Shown here: one piece after another, positions 9,043 through 17,462 of the stretch | Position numbering within the stretch: the first letter of the stretch is position 1 | How the letters are laid out: each line of letters starts with the position of its first letter | Origin: Ancylobacter koreensis | Lineage (GTDB): Bacteria; Pseudomonadota; Alphaproteobacteria; Rhizobiales; Xanthobacteraceae | Direction of reading: 5' to 3' | Length of the DNA stretch: 64,000 bases | Assembly (NCBI RefSeq): GCF_023016525.1 | Contig: NZ_JALKCG010000001.1 | Location: 1,178,001-1,242,000 of the forward strand | Translations under genes and position numbers: made by a program | Notes under the pieces: generated by a model | The model's database searches: none | What the model was told of the DNA's origin: nothing | What the model saw: only the letters and a program-made list of their open reading frames with translations

Positions 9043-9117
9043 TGGGGCGTCGCCAAGCGGTAAGGCAGGGGATTTTGATTCCCCCATGCGGAGGTTCGAA
9101 TCCTCCCGCCCCAGCCA
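9043..9117 (+). tRNA. tRNA-Gln (anticodon TTG)
   Basis: Acceptor stem TGGGGCG (9043-9049) pairs with CGCCCCA (9107-9113). The anticodon arm is GGGGA/TCCCC around loop TTTTGAT, giving TTG. The T-arm contains GTTCGAATC. Discriminator G and encoded CCA end at 9117. Confidence 0.96.
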
Positions 9118-9166
9118 GCGCCCGTGCTAGAAGCGCACACGTCCCCTCCACGCGGCAGGCCGTCCC

Positions 9167-9907
9167 TTGCGCATCCATCTCGTCAATCCCAACACCACCC
9201 GTTCGATGACCGACAAGATCGCCGCCGCCGCGCGCGCCGTGGCCGCGCCGGGGACCGAGATCGTGGCGGCGACCTCCGTCATGGGGCCGGCCTCGATCGA
9301 GGGCCATTATGACGACGCGCTGGCGCTGCCCGGCCTGCTGGCGGCGATCGGCGAGGCCGAGGCGGCCGGCGTGGATGCCCATATCATCGCCTGTTTCGAC
9401 GATACCGGGCTCGACGCCGCCCGCACGCTGGCGCGCGCGCCGGTGGTCGGCATCGGTGAAGCCGGCTTCCACATGGCGAGCCTGATCGCGCATCGCTTCT
9501 CGGTGGTGACGACGCTTTCGCGCTCGATCCCTGTGATCGAGGCCAATCTGATGCGTTCCGGGCTCGACCGGCGCTGCGCCGCCGTGCGCGCCTCGGAAGT
9601 CGCGGTGCTGGAACTGGAGGCCCCCGCCTCCGACGCACGCGCCCGCATCTCCGCCGAGATCGGCCGCGCGGTGCGCGAGGATCGCGCGGAGGCGGTGGTG
9701 CTTGGCTGTGCCGGCATGGCGGACCTTGCCCGCGCGCTGGGCGAGGAGCATGGCGTTCCCGTCATTGACGGCGTGGCGAGCGCGGTGGCGCTGGCCGAGG
9801 GGCTGGTGAGGGTGGGGCTTTCCACCTCCAAGGCCGGCGCCTATGCGTCGCCGCGCCCGAAGCCCTATGCGGGGATACTCGCGGCCTTCGCGCCGCGCGG
9901 CGGCTGA
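9167..9907 (+). CDS. Asp/Glu/hydantoin racemase family protein
   Basis: The 246-aa protein has the N-terminal signature of hydantoin racemases (NPNTT at residues 7-11) and the two catalytic cysteine regions of the Asp/Glu racemase superfamily: ACFDDTG and LGCAGMADL. It probably racemises a hydantoin or an amino-acid-like compound. It starts at a TTG, chosen because the conserved RIHLVNPNTT begins immediately after it. The next gene is a convergent MarR regulator, beyond which lies a Liv-type transporter, so uptake and isomerisation of the same class of compound is possible but not proved. Confidence 0.85.
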   Translation: MRIHLVNPNTTRSMTDKIAAAARAVAAPGTEIVAATSVMGPASIEGHYDDALALPGLLAAIGEAEAAGVDAHIIACFDDTGLDAARTLARAPVVGIGEAGFHMASLIAHRFSVVTTLSRSIPVIEANLMRSGLDRRCAAVRASEVAVLELEAPASDARARISAEIGRAVREDRAEAVVLGCAGMADLARALGEEHGVPVIDGVASAVALAEGLVRVGLSTSKAGAYASPRPKPYAGILAAFAPRGG

Positions 9908-9918
9908 CCGGCGCGCAC

Positions 9919-10380
9919 TCAGCCGAGCTTGCGCAGCAGGCGCACAACCTGGAGGCGCTCTTCCTCCGTGAGCGGCTCCAGCGTCGCGTCGGTGATCTCC
10001 TCGGCCACCACGATGGCGGCGTCGGCAACCGCACGGCCGCGCTCCGACAGGCCGACGGCGCGCCGGCGCCGGTCCAGCGGGTCGTCGGCGGTCAGCACGA
10101 AGCCGCGCGCGCGCAGGCGGTCGACAACGCCCTTGATGGTGGCCGCGTCGAGATAGACGAGCCGGCCGAGCCGGTTCTGCGAACACGGGCCGATCTCGCG
10201 CAGCTTGGCGAGCGTAGCGAATTGCGGCGGCGTCAGGCCCTCGATCATCCGCGCCGCGAACAGCGCCGTATGGCGCTGGCTGGCGACACGCATGAGAAAG
10301 CCCACCTGCTCGCCGAGCCGGTACGAATCAATCGCCGAAGCCGTGACGTCCGCAACCTCGTCAGGGCTGTCCGGATCCAT
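9919..10380 (-). CDS. MarR-family transcriptional regulator
   Basis: A 153-aa winged-helix regulator. The DNA-binding part runs from TPPQFATLAKL to the wing DPLDRRRRAVGLSERG, the classic MarR pattern, with dimerisation helices at both ends. It likely represses a nearby operon and is released by a small aromatic or amino-acid ligand. Start is the ATG at 10380, which has AAGAGGG upstream; a TTG at 10404 would add eight residues. It lies 3' of livF on the same strand, separated by 92 bp, so it may regulate the Liv operon or the racemase. Confidence 0.88.
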   Translation of the reverse strand: MDPDSPDEVADVTASAIDSYRLGEQVGFLMRVASQRHTALFAARMIEGLTPPQFATLAKLREIGPCSQNRLGRLVYLDAATIKGVVDRLRARGFVLTADDPLDRRRRAVGLSERGRAVADAAIVVAEEITDATLEPLTEEERLQVVRLLRKLG

Positions 10381-10472
10381 TGGCCCTCTTCCCCCCGAAG
10401 ACAACCGTTATCGCCGCCATCAGAGCACAATTGAGCCGGCTCGCAAACGCAAGAGTCGGAAAGAGGATAAAA

Positions 10473-11189
10473 CTACTTCAGCTTAGTGAATAAACCGACG
10501 GAATCGCTTCCGGCCGGAAGCGCATCAATCCCGCCCTGCCATCGCATCTCGCCCTGCTCCATGACATAGGCGCGGTTACATATCGCCTCGCAGAGCAAAG
10601 AATTCTGTTCCGAGATCAGGAAGGACATTCCGCTTGCCTTGAGACGCAGCAGCGCCCCGATCATTTGTTCTACAATGATCGGCGCAACTCCTTCCGAGGG
10701 TTCATCGAGGATTAGCAACTCAGGATTGCCAACAAGAGATCTCGCGACCGCCAACATCTGCTGCTCGCCGCCCGACATGCTTCCCCCCGCCCGCGCGCGC
10801 AGCCCCGCCAGATGCGGGAACAGCTCGAAGATGGCGGCGTCGGTCCAGAGCGAGGCGGCGCCCGGGCGGCGGCCGAGGTCGAGATTTTCCGCCACGGTCA
10901 GATCGGTGAAGATGCGCCGGTCCTCCGGCACGTAGCCGATGCCGAGCCGCGCCACCTCATGGGTCGGCAGGGCGGCGATGTCGCGGCCGGCAAAGGCCAT
11001 ACGGCGGGCGCGGCGCCGGACCAGCCCCATCAGCGCTTTCATCGTGGTGGACTTGCCGGCGCCGTTGCGCCCGACCAGCGCTACGGCCTCGCCGCGCCCT
11101 ACGGTGAAGGACAGGTCGAACAGGATCTGCGCCTCGCCGTACCAGGCGGCGAGGCCCTCGATGTCGAGCAGCGTCGGCACCGACCTCAT
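10473..11189 (-). CDS. livF: Branched-chain-type ABC transporter ATP-binding protein (LivF)
   Basis: The 238-aa cytoplasmic ATPase of a HAAT-family importer. Walker A is GRNGAGKST, the signature is MSGGEQQ, and Walker B is LLILDEPSEG, whose LDEPSEGVAP form is typical of LivF. It is the last gene of the livK-livHM-livG-livF run on the minus strand, and its ATG overlaps the stop of livG by 4 bp, so translation is coupled. Substrate is set by the binding protein at 13870-15108. Confidence 0.92.
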   Translation of the reverse strand: MRSVPTLLDIEGLAAWYGEAQILFDLSFTVGRGEAVALVGRNGAGKSTTMKALMGLVRRRARRMAFAGRDIAALPTHEVARLGIGYVPEDRRIFTDLTVAENLDLGRRPGAASLWTDAAIFELFPHLAGLRARAGGSMSGGEQQMLAVARSLVGNPELLILDEPSEGVAPIIVEQMIGALLRLKASGMSFLISEQNSLLCEAICNRAYVMEQGEMRWQGGIDALPAGSDSVGLFTKLK

Positions 11190-11956
11190 GGCCGTGCCTC
11201 CGTCGGAGCGCCGCCGAGATAGACCTCGCGCACCAGCGGGTCGCGGCGCACCTCATCGACGCCTCCGTTCGCAATGAGGCGCCCGCGCGCCAGCACGATC
11301 ACCCGGTCGGCATGGCCGAACACCACATCCATGGAATGCTCGGTGAACAGCACGGCGAGGCCGCGCGCGCGGGTGAGTGCCTGCACCAGCGCGATCATCT
11401 CGCGCCGCTCGGTGCCCGCCATGCCGGCGGTCGGCTCGTCCATCAGCAGCAGGCGCGGTTCGCCGGCCAGCGCCATGGCAAGCTCCAGCCGTTTGACGTC
11501 GCCATAGGCCAGCGTGCTGGCCGGGCGGTCGGCCTGCGCCGCCATGCCGGTCTGGGCCAGCAGGTCGAGCGCCTGTTCCCGCCCCAGCCGGCGCGCGGGG
11601 CGCCAGAGGTCGAAGGTGCCGCCCCGTGCGGCGGCGAGCGCGGTCTGCACATTCTGCGCCGCCGTCATCGAGCCGAACACGGCCGCGACCTGAAAGGTGC
11701 GCCCCACCCCCAACGCGGCGATGCGACGGGGCGGCAGGCCGGTGATGACGCGCCCGCCGAGGCGCACCGCGCCGGCATCCGGCCGAAGCTGGCCGTTGAC
11801 GATGTTGAAACAGGTCGACTTGCCCGCCCCGTTCGGCCCGATCAGCGCCAGCAATTCGCCGGCGGCGACGTCGAAGCTCACCCCGTCAACCGCGCGCACG
11901 CCGCCATAGCTCTTGGTCAGGTCGCGTACTTCGAGCACGGGGGCGCCGGCGTTCAT
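11186..11956 (-). CDS. livG: Branched-chain-type ABC transporter ATP-binding protein (LivG)
   Basis: The 256-aa partner ATPase. Walker A is GPNGAGKSTCFN, the Q-loop region is GVGRTFQ, Walker B is LLLMDEPTAG and the switch His is in LFTEHSMD; the GRTFQ and C-terminal VREVYLGG blocks identify LivG rather than LivF. The signature position reads LAYGDVKRLEL instead of the usual LSYGQQR, a mild departure in the ABC signature loop. Start ATG at 11956 overlaps the livHM stop by 4 bp. Confidence 0.92.
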   Translation of the reverse strand: MNAGAPVLEVRDLTKSYGGVRAVDGVSFDVAAGELLALIGPNGAGKSTCFNIVNGQLRPDAGAVRLGGRVITGLPPRRIAALGVGRTFQVAAVFGSMTAAQNVQTALAAARGGTFDLWRPARRLGREQALDLLAQTGMAAQADRPASTLAYGDVKRLELAMALAGEPRLLLMDEPTAGMAGTERREMIALVQALTRARGLAVLFTEHSMDVVFGHADRVIVLARGRLIANGGVDEVRRDPLVREVYLGGAPTEARP

Positions 11957-13839
11957 CGGGCATTCCCGGCGCGCCGCAGGCCGCCGGCGATGCCGGAGGG
12001 AAACAGCAGCACGACGGCGAGGATGACGGCGCCGAGCAAGGCACGCCAGTAATCGGTCTCGCGCATCACCATGTCCTGCAGCAGGGTGAAGCCGCCGGCG
12101 CCGAGCACGGGACCCATCAGGCTCTGAACGCCACCGAGCAGCACCATCACCAGCCCATCGATCGAGCGCCCGACCGAGATCGCCTCCGGCGAGATCGAGC
12201 CCTTGGCGAAGGCGAACAGCGCCCCGGCGGCGCCGCACAGCGTGCCGGCGAGCGCGAAGGCGAGCCAGCGCACCCGCGCCACGGGAATGCCGGAGGCTTC
12301 CGCCCGTAGGCTCGAATCGCGCCCCGCCCGCAGCGCGAAGCCGAAGGGGGCGAAGACGACGCGGCGTATCAGGAAAAGGCCGGCGAGCGTCACCGCCAGC
12401 GCGGCGAGGTAGAGGCCGGCCGGCTCGTCGAACGGCGCCTGCGGCCAGACGCCGAACATGCCGTTCGAGCCGCCCGTGACCTCCTCCCACTGATAGACGA
12501 TGGACCAGACGATCTGCGCGAAGGCGAGCGTCAGCATGGCGAAATAGACGCCCTCCAGCCGCACGCAGAACCAGCCGAACAGCGTCGCGCCCATCGCCGC
12601 CGTGCCGATCCCCATCGCGAAGGCCAGCGGGGTCGGGGCGCCGAGCCGGGTGGCCGCGAAGGCCGCTCCATAGGCGCCGAGGCCGAAATAGGCGGCGTGG
12701 CCGAAGGAGGCCATGCCGCCCGGCCCCATGATGAAGTGCAGCGAGGCGGCGAACAGCGCCGCGATCACCATGTCGAGCGCCAGCACCGGCGCATAGGCGA
12801 AGAACTGGCCGATCAGCGGCACGGCAGCGAACAGCGCGACGGCAACGAGCACGAGGACAGCGCCGCGCCTGCCGAGCGGGGCGGGCGCCGGCTCGGCACG
12901 GGCGCGCGTGGTGGCCGGCGGCTGCGGGCGGCCGAACAGGCCGTGCGGGCGCAGGATAAGCACCAGTGCCATGACGAGGAACTCGGCCACCAGCGTGAGG
13001 CGCGACATGTTGAAGGCGTAGCCGGCGATGTCGACGACGCCGAGCGCGGTGCACAGCGCCTTCACCTCGGCCACCAGCACGGCGGCGAGATAGGCGCCGC
13101 TGATCGAGCCCATGCCGCCGACCACCACCACGACGAACGCGTCGCCCAGCACGGAAAGGTCGATGGCGAGATTGGCCGGTTCGCGCGCCATCTGCAGCGC
13201 GCCGCCGAGCCCGGCGACGCCGGCACCGAGCGCGAAGACGGCGGTGAACAGCAGCGCCTCGTTGATGCCGAGTGCGGCGACCATCTCGCGGTCCTGCGTG
13301 GCGGCACGGATCAGCCGCCCGAAGCGCGTGCGCCTCAGCAGCAGGTGCAGCCCGAGAAGCACCGCCGGGCCGGCGAGCGCGAGGAAAAGGTCATATTGCG
13401 GCAGGCGGCGGCCGAGGAGATCGACAGCCCCGGAGAGGCCGGGCGCGCGCGGCCCCAGAATGTCCTCCGGTCCCCACAGGAACAGCACCGCGTCGCTGAT
13501 GACGAGCAGCAGCGCGAAGGTGGCGAGGAGCTGGTAGAGCTCGGGCGCGCGATAGAGCCGGCGCAGCAGCACCATCTCGACGAGCGCGCCGAGCAGCGCC
13601 ACCGCCAGCGTCGCGACGAGGATGCCGCCCCAGAAGCCGGCCGCGCCGCCGATCCACGGCGAGAGGGCGGGGGCGAGCGTGACGGCGAGGTACAGCCCCA
13701 GCATGTAGAAGGAGCCATGCGCCATGTTCACGATGCGGGTGACGCCGAAGATGATCGACAGGCCGGCGGCGACGAGGAACAGGCCGGAGGCCGAGGCGAG
13801 GCCGTTGACCGCCTGGAACAGAAGTGAATCGAGCGACAT
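11953..13839 (-). CDS. Fused branched-chain-type ABC permease (LivH-LivM)
   Basis: A single 628-aa protein carries both membrane subunits of the importer. Residues 1-290 are a LivH permease (LSIIFGVTRIVNMAHG near the start), and residues about 325-628 are a LivM permease (FGHAAYFGLGAYG and SGIPVARVRWLAFALAG). A short Pro/Ala/Arg linker follows LRPHGLFGRP, which is the usual C-terminal end of a stand-alone LivH. No stop codon or frameshift interrupts the reading frame. LivH and LivM are separate proteins in most systems; fused forms are known in some genomes. Overlaps livG by 4 bp. Confidence 0.9.
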   Translation of the reverse strand: MSLDSLLFQAVNGLASASGLFLVAAGLSIIFGVTRIVNMAHGSFYMLGLYLAVTLAPALSPWIGGAAGFWGGILVATLAVALLGALVEMVLLRRLYRAPELYQLLATFALLLVISDAVLFLWGPEDILGPRAPGLSGAVDLLGRRLPQYDLFLALAGPAVLLGLHLLLRRTRFGRLIRAATQDREMVAALGINEALLFTAVFALGAGVAGLGGALQMAREPANLAIDLSVLGDAFVVVVVGGMGSISGAYLAAVLVAEVKALCTALGVVDIAGYAFNMSRLTLVAEFLVMALVLILRPHGLFGRPQPPATTRARAEPAPAPLGRRGAVLVLVAVALFAAVPLIGQFFAYAPVLALDMVIAALFAASLHFIMGPGGMASFGHAAYFGLGAYGAAFAATRLGAPTPLAFAMGIGTAAMGATLFGWFCVRLEGVYFAMLTLAFAQIVWSIVYQWEEVTGGSNGMFGVWPQAPFDEPAGLYLAALAVTLAGLFLIRRVVFAPFGFALRAGRDSSLRAEASGIPVARVRWLAFALAGTLCGAAGALFAFAKGSISPEAISVGRSIDGLVMVLLGGVQSLMGPVLGAGGFTLLQDMVMRETDYWRALLGAVILAVVLLFPSGIAGGLRRAGNAR

Positions 13840-13869
13840 AAGCCGTTTCCGACCCTCGGCCTTGCGCGC

Positions 13870-15108
13870 TCAGTCGGCCGCCGGGCGCAGCTTTGCGGTC
13901 TCGGCGTCGGAGGGCAGCACGCTCGCGCCGTCGACATAGACGGGATCGAGCATCACGCCGCGTCCCTCCTTCACCCCCAGCGTGCCGACATAGGCCCCAA
14001 GCGTCGCCTGATGGTCGCTGGCGCGGAAGGTGAAGGGCCCGAACGGCCCGTCGACGGCGAGGCCCGAAAAGGCGGCGACCAGCTTCTCGGTATCGGTGCT
14101 GCCCGCCTTCTCGATGCCGGCGGCAATGGACTTGATGGTGGTGTAGCCGACGATGGAGCCGAGCCGGGGATGGTCGCCATAGGCGGCCTGATAGGCATCT
14201 AGGAAGGCTTTATGCTCGGGCGTGGGGATGGCGTACCAGGGATAGCCCGTCACCACCCAGCCGGCCGGGGTCTCGTCCTTGAGCGGGTCGAGATATTCCG
14301 GCTCACCCGACAGAAGGCTGACCACGAAGGCGCCATCGAGCGCGCCGCGCGTGTTGGCCTCGCGCACGAAGCGGGCGAGGTCGGGGCCGAACAGCACGTT
14401 GAACACGGCGTCGGGCTTCGCGTCGGCGATGGCCTGCGTCACTGCGCCGGCGTCGATCTTGCCGAGCGGGGTGGCCTGCTCGGCGACGATTTCGACATCG
14501 GGCTGGGCGGCCTTGAGGAGCGTCTTGAAGGTCTCGGCGGCGGACTGGCCGTATTCGTAATTGGGATAGACCAGCGCCCAGCGCTTGCGCTTGGCTGCGG
14601 TCGCGGCCGGCAGCAGCATCGCCACCTGCATGTAGGTGGAGGGTCGCAGGCGGAAGGTGTAGCGGTTGCCGTCGCTCCAGGTGAGCTTGTCGGTCAGCGG
14701 CTCGGCGGCGAGGAAGAACACCTTGCGCCGCTTGGCGTAGTCGGCGACGGCGAGACCGACATGCGACAGGAAGGTGCCGGTGATGAGGTCCACCTTCTCG
14801 CGCGTCACCAGCTCTTCCGCCGCGCGCACCGCATCGCCCGGGTTGCCGCCGTCGTCGCGCGCGATCAGCTCCAGCGGCCGGCCGAGCACGCCGCCGGCGG
14901 CGTTCACCTGATCGAGCGCGAGCTGCATTCCCTTGCGATAGGGGTCGAGGAAGGCGGGCTGCGATTTGTAGCTGTTGAGCTCGCCGATTCGGATCGGCTC
15001 GGCCGCCCGGCCCGGCACAGTGTCGACGAGCAGGCCCGCCACCAGCGCGGCCGCACCGAAAAGCGCCGTGCGGAAGAAGCGCGAACGGCTCAAGCTCGTG
15101 GGACGCAT
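13870..15108 (-). CDS. Branched-chain-type ABC transporter substrate-binding protein
   Basis: The 412-aa periplasmic binding protein of the Liv-type importer (type I periplasmic fold). A signal peptide covers roughly the first 35 residues (hydrophobic run ALFGAAALVAGLLV, cleavage near GRAAE). The mature protein starts PIRIGELNSY and contains RDDGGNPGDAVRAAEEL, typical of the LivK group. The ligand cannot be read: this family also binds amides, urea, aromatic acids and amino acids. First gene of the operon, 30 bp upstream of livHM. Confidence 0.88.
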   Translation of the reverse strand: MRPTSLSRSRFFRTALFGAAALVAGLLVDTVPGRAAEPIRIGELNSYKSQPAFLDPYRKGMQLALDQVNAAGGVLGRPLELIARDDGGNPGDAVRAAEELVTREKVDLITGTFLSHVGLAVADYAKRRKVFFLAAEPLTDKLTWSDGNRYTFRLRPSTYMQVAMLLPAATAAKRKRWALVYPNYEYGQSAAETFKTLLKAAQPDVEIVAEQATPLGKIDAGAVTQAIADAKPDAVFNVLFGPDLARFVREANTRGALDGAFVVSLLSGEPEYLDPLKDETPAGWVVTGYPWYAIPTPEHKAFLDAYQAAYGDHPRLGSIVGYTTIKSIAAGIEKAGSTDTEKLVAAFSGLAVDGPFGPFTFRASDHQATLGAYVGTLGVKEGRGVMLDPVYVDGASVLPSDAETAKLRPAAD

Positions 15109-15210
15109 GCGGACTCTCCGGTGAACGCGGCCGGCGGGGAGGGGAGATGTTGTCGACAGCCTAGCGTCTCCGGCCCACCGGTCCAGCCCCGTCTTGCCGC
15201 ACCGGCGCCC

Positions 15211-16113
15211 TCACGGGCCGATTTCGACCTCGGGCTCGGGCACGGAGGAAGCGCGGCGGGAGGCGACGAGCGCGCCCCCGACGATGAGCGCCGCGCCGAG
15301 CAGCGTGCCGGCGGAAGGGATTTCGCCGAAGGCCAGCAGCCCGATGCCCACCGCCCAGACGAAGGCGGTGTATTCCAGCACGCCCAGCCGGCTGGCGTCC
15401 GCCCGTCCATAGGCCCAGGCCATGCACAGGTGCCCCGCCGTGCCGAGCGCGCCGATGGTGAAGAACACCAGCACCTCACCGAGCGTCGGCAGGGTCCATT
15501 GCACGATGCCGAGCGGAGCGAGCAGCGTGCCGGCGAAGGCGTTCTGCAGCAGCACGATGGTCGGCAGCGGATCGCGCGCGGCGCGGCTCTTCAGCGTCAC
15601 CATGGCGAGCGCGTAGGTGATCGCCGAGGCGATGGCGGCGGCGAGGCCGAGCGCGTTGGTGTCGCCCCCCGCGTGCGCGGCGGGCTCGATCTCGCTCCAC
15701 AGCACCACCAGCACGCCGATGAAGCCGAGCCCGAGGGCGATGAGGATGGAGCGCCCCGGCCGCTCGCCCAGCAGCGCGGCGGCGAACAGGGCGATGAAGA
15801 TCGGCGAGGTGAAGGACAGCGCCAGCGCCACCGCGAGCGGCAGCACCGCCAGCGAGTAGAAGAAGAAGAACGCGGTAGCCGCGACCACGACGGAGCGCCA
15901 GGCGTGCGGGCGCACGATCTCCATGGAGGGCAGGGCGGTGCGTGTCGCGCGGAACACCGCGAACGCCACCAGCGCGCCGAAGCCGTAGCGCATCAGCGCG
16001 ATCTGGCCGATTCCATGCGTGCCGGCGGCGTATTTGATCAGCCCGTCCATGACCGACAGGATGCCGATGCCGGCCACCGCCACCATGGCGGGGCCGGCCT
16101 GAAACCTGGCCAT
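15211..16113 (-). CDS. EamA/DMT-family membrane transporter
   Basis: The 300-aa protein has about ten hydrophobic segments arranged as two EamA repeats, the first from residue 8 and the second from about residue 150 (GLAAAIASAITYALAMV). The N-terminal DGLIKYAAG and central SFTSPIFIALFAA are typical of the RhaT/EamA drug and metabolite exporters. It probably exports a metabolite; substrate unknown. The GNAT gene is upstream on the same strand with 4 bp between them, so they form an operon. Confidence 0.88.
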   Translation of the reverse strand: MARFQAGPAMVAVAGIGILSVMDGLIKYAAGTHGIGQIALMRYGFGALVAFAVFRATRTALPSMEIVRPHAWRSVVVAATAFFFFYSLAVLPLAVALALSFTSPIFIALFAAALLGERPGRSILIALGLGFIGVLVVLWSEIEPAAHAGGDTNALGLAAAIASAITYALAMVTLKSRAARDPLPTIVLLQNAFAGTLLAPLGIVQWTLPTLGEVLVFFTIGALGTAGHLCMAWAYGRADASRLGVLEYTAFVWAVGIGLLAFGEIPSAGTLLGAALIVGGALVASRRASSVPEPEVEIGP

Positions 16114-16117
16114 GTTC

Positions 16118-16702
16118 TCAGCTTTCCATCGCGGGCAGGGGCATCGCAGGCGGCGCGAGGGCGCGAGCCGGCGTCAGCCGGTAGGGATATTCGAAGGTGG
16201 CGGACAGGTCATGGCACTCCCGCGCGCCCGGCCCGCGAACGAAGCCGCAGGCCTCGTAGAAGCGGTGGGCGTCGGTGAAGCGGGTGTCGGTCCACAGCCG
16301 CACCTCACCGGCGCCGGCGGCTTCCGCACGGGCGAGCGCGGTCGCCATCAGCGCGCGGGCGACGCCGCGCCGGCGGGCGATGCGGGCGACGTAGACTTTG
16401 ACGATCTCCATCGCCCCCTCGGGCGCGTCGGCGTCGCGGGCCGGCAAGAGGCCGAGCGAGCCGATGACCGTGCCGCCGTCCTCGGCGACCCAGATCGTGC
16501 CGCCGCGCGCGGCGAAATGGCCGGCGATGGCGTCGAGCTCGGGGAATTCGGCCGCGCGGTCGAACACGCAGCCCTCATATTCGGCAAAGGCCGCAGCGAT
16601 GAGGCCGGCGATGGCGTCGCCATCGGCGTCCGTCGCCGCGCGGATGAGGAAATCATTCACCTGGGACACTCCGGCCCGACGCTCGGCCCATTTTTCCGCC
16701 AC
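16118..16702 (-). CDS. GNAT-family N-acetyltransferase
   Basis: A 194-aa acyltransferase. The GNAT fold runs from FLIRAATDADGDAI to FYEACGFVRG; the acetyl-CoA pyrophosphate loop is seen as RRGVARAL. It transfers an acetyl group from acetyl-CoA to an amine or small molecule of unknown nature. The start is uncertain: ATG 16702 gives the length listed, while GTG 16660 begins precisely at the domain and has a GGAG nine bases upstream. The C-terminal 30 residues are a Pro/Ala-rich tail. Cotranscribed with the EamA transporter. Confidence 0.82.
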   Translation of the reverse strand: MAEKWAERRAGVSQVNDFLIRAATDADGDAIAGLIAAAFAEYEGCVFDRAAEFPELDAIAGHFAARGGTIWVAEDGGTVIGSLGLLPARDADAPEGAMEIVKVYVARIARRRGVARALMATALARAEAAGAGEVRLWTDTRFTDAHRFYEACGFVRGPGARECHDLSATFEYPYRLTPARALAPPAMPLPAMES

Positions 16703-16855
16703 AGCTTGCGGAAGGTTCGACGTCGGGGCGCGGCCGGACTATGTTCGGCTGGCCTTCTGGCGTAAAGCTCAATCATTATGCTGGAGTCAGATTCCGGAGG
16801 GCTGTCGCGTCCGCGTCGCGTCGCCGTCCGGCAGCCATCCGTTCCGGAGTGCTCA

Positions 16856-17332
16856 ATGATCGCATCCTACCGTGTCGTCCGCCTGGCTTTTCTCGCGGCT
16901 CTCGCGGCCATCCTCGCGGGCTGCGCGAGTTCGCCGGCCCCGCAGCGCGTGGAGCCGGCCATGCCGCGCTACACCTCGCCGATCACGCCGCAGCAGGTCG
17001 TGGGCAAGTGGGGTCTGGCCGCCTATCACCGGCCGGAGGACGCGGCGCGCACGGAAGCCCAGGCCCGGCAGGGCTGCCGCCAGCCCTATGTGATCAATGC
17101 CGGCCCGTCCGGTGGCTTCATGATGTATCTGGCCGACGATTCGCAGCCTTCCGAGGTGGTGTCGAAGCAGGTCGGCACCGGGCCGATCTATATCGGCCTG
17201 CCGAACGAGCCGCCCGGCGCGCAGTCCGACCGCGAGGTGGTGCGCTTCGACGGTCAGGTGCTGGTGCTCAAATGGCTCGACCCCGAAGTGGCCGGCCGCT
17301 ACGGCACCATGGTCTATGTCCGCTGCCCCTGA
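16856..17332 (+). CDS. Putative lipoprotein of unknown function
   Basis: The 158-aa product starts with a signal ending in lipobox LAGC (Cys at about residue 22). The mature part begins ASSPAPQRVEPAMPRY and contains one further Cys pair region (GCRQPY and YVRCP at the end) that could form a disulfide. No known domain is recognised; a beta-rich small lipoprotein conserved in Hyphomicrobiales is the best description. ATG 16856 is chosen because of GGAG six bases upstream. It lies 130 bp before the second L,D-transpeptidase gene on the same strand. Confidence 0.72.
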   Translation: MIASYRVVRLAFLAALAAILAGCASSPAPQRVEPAMPRYTSPITPQQVVGKWGLAAYHRPEDAARTEAQARQGCRQPYVINAGPSGGFMMYLADDSQPSEVVSKQVGTGPIYIGLPNEPPGAQSDREVVRFDGQVLVLKWLDPEVAGRYGTMVYVRCP

Positions 17333-17415
17333 CGGCGACGGATCGAACGCGTTGCCACGCCGGCGCGGCAGTCGCCTGACGCGCCGGATTTCCCTGCGCT
17401 CCTAAGGGTCCATTA

Positions 17416-17438
17416 ACCATAGGGTATCACCCTACGGT
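17416..17438 (+). promoter_or_regulatory. Near-perfect palindrome upstream of L,D-transpeptidase
   Basis: Two 10-bp arms (17416-17425 and 17429-17438) pair with one mismatch around a 3-nt centre. No T-tract follows, and the ATG of the transpeptidase is 25 bp downstream, so it looks more like an operator or leader hairpin than a terminator. Confidence 0.4.
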
Positions 17439-17462
17439 CAATTCCCTGGGGGCTGCAGCGAC

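Noticed and set aside
9167..15108. Racemase, MarR and Liv genes as a hydantoin utilisation operon
   Set aside because: No hydantoinase or carbamoylase is present and the genes are not on one strand; co-function is only a guess.
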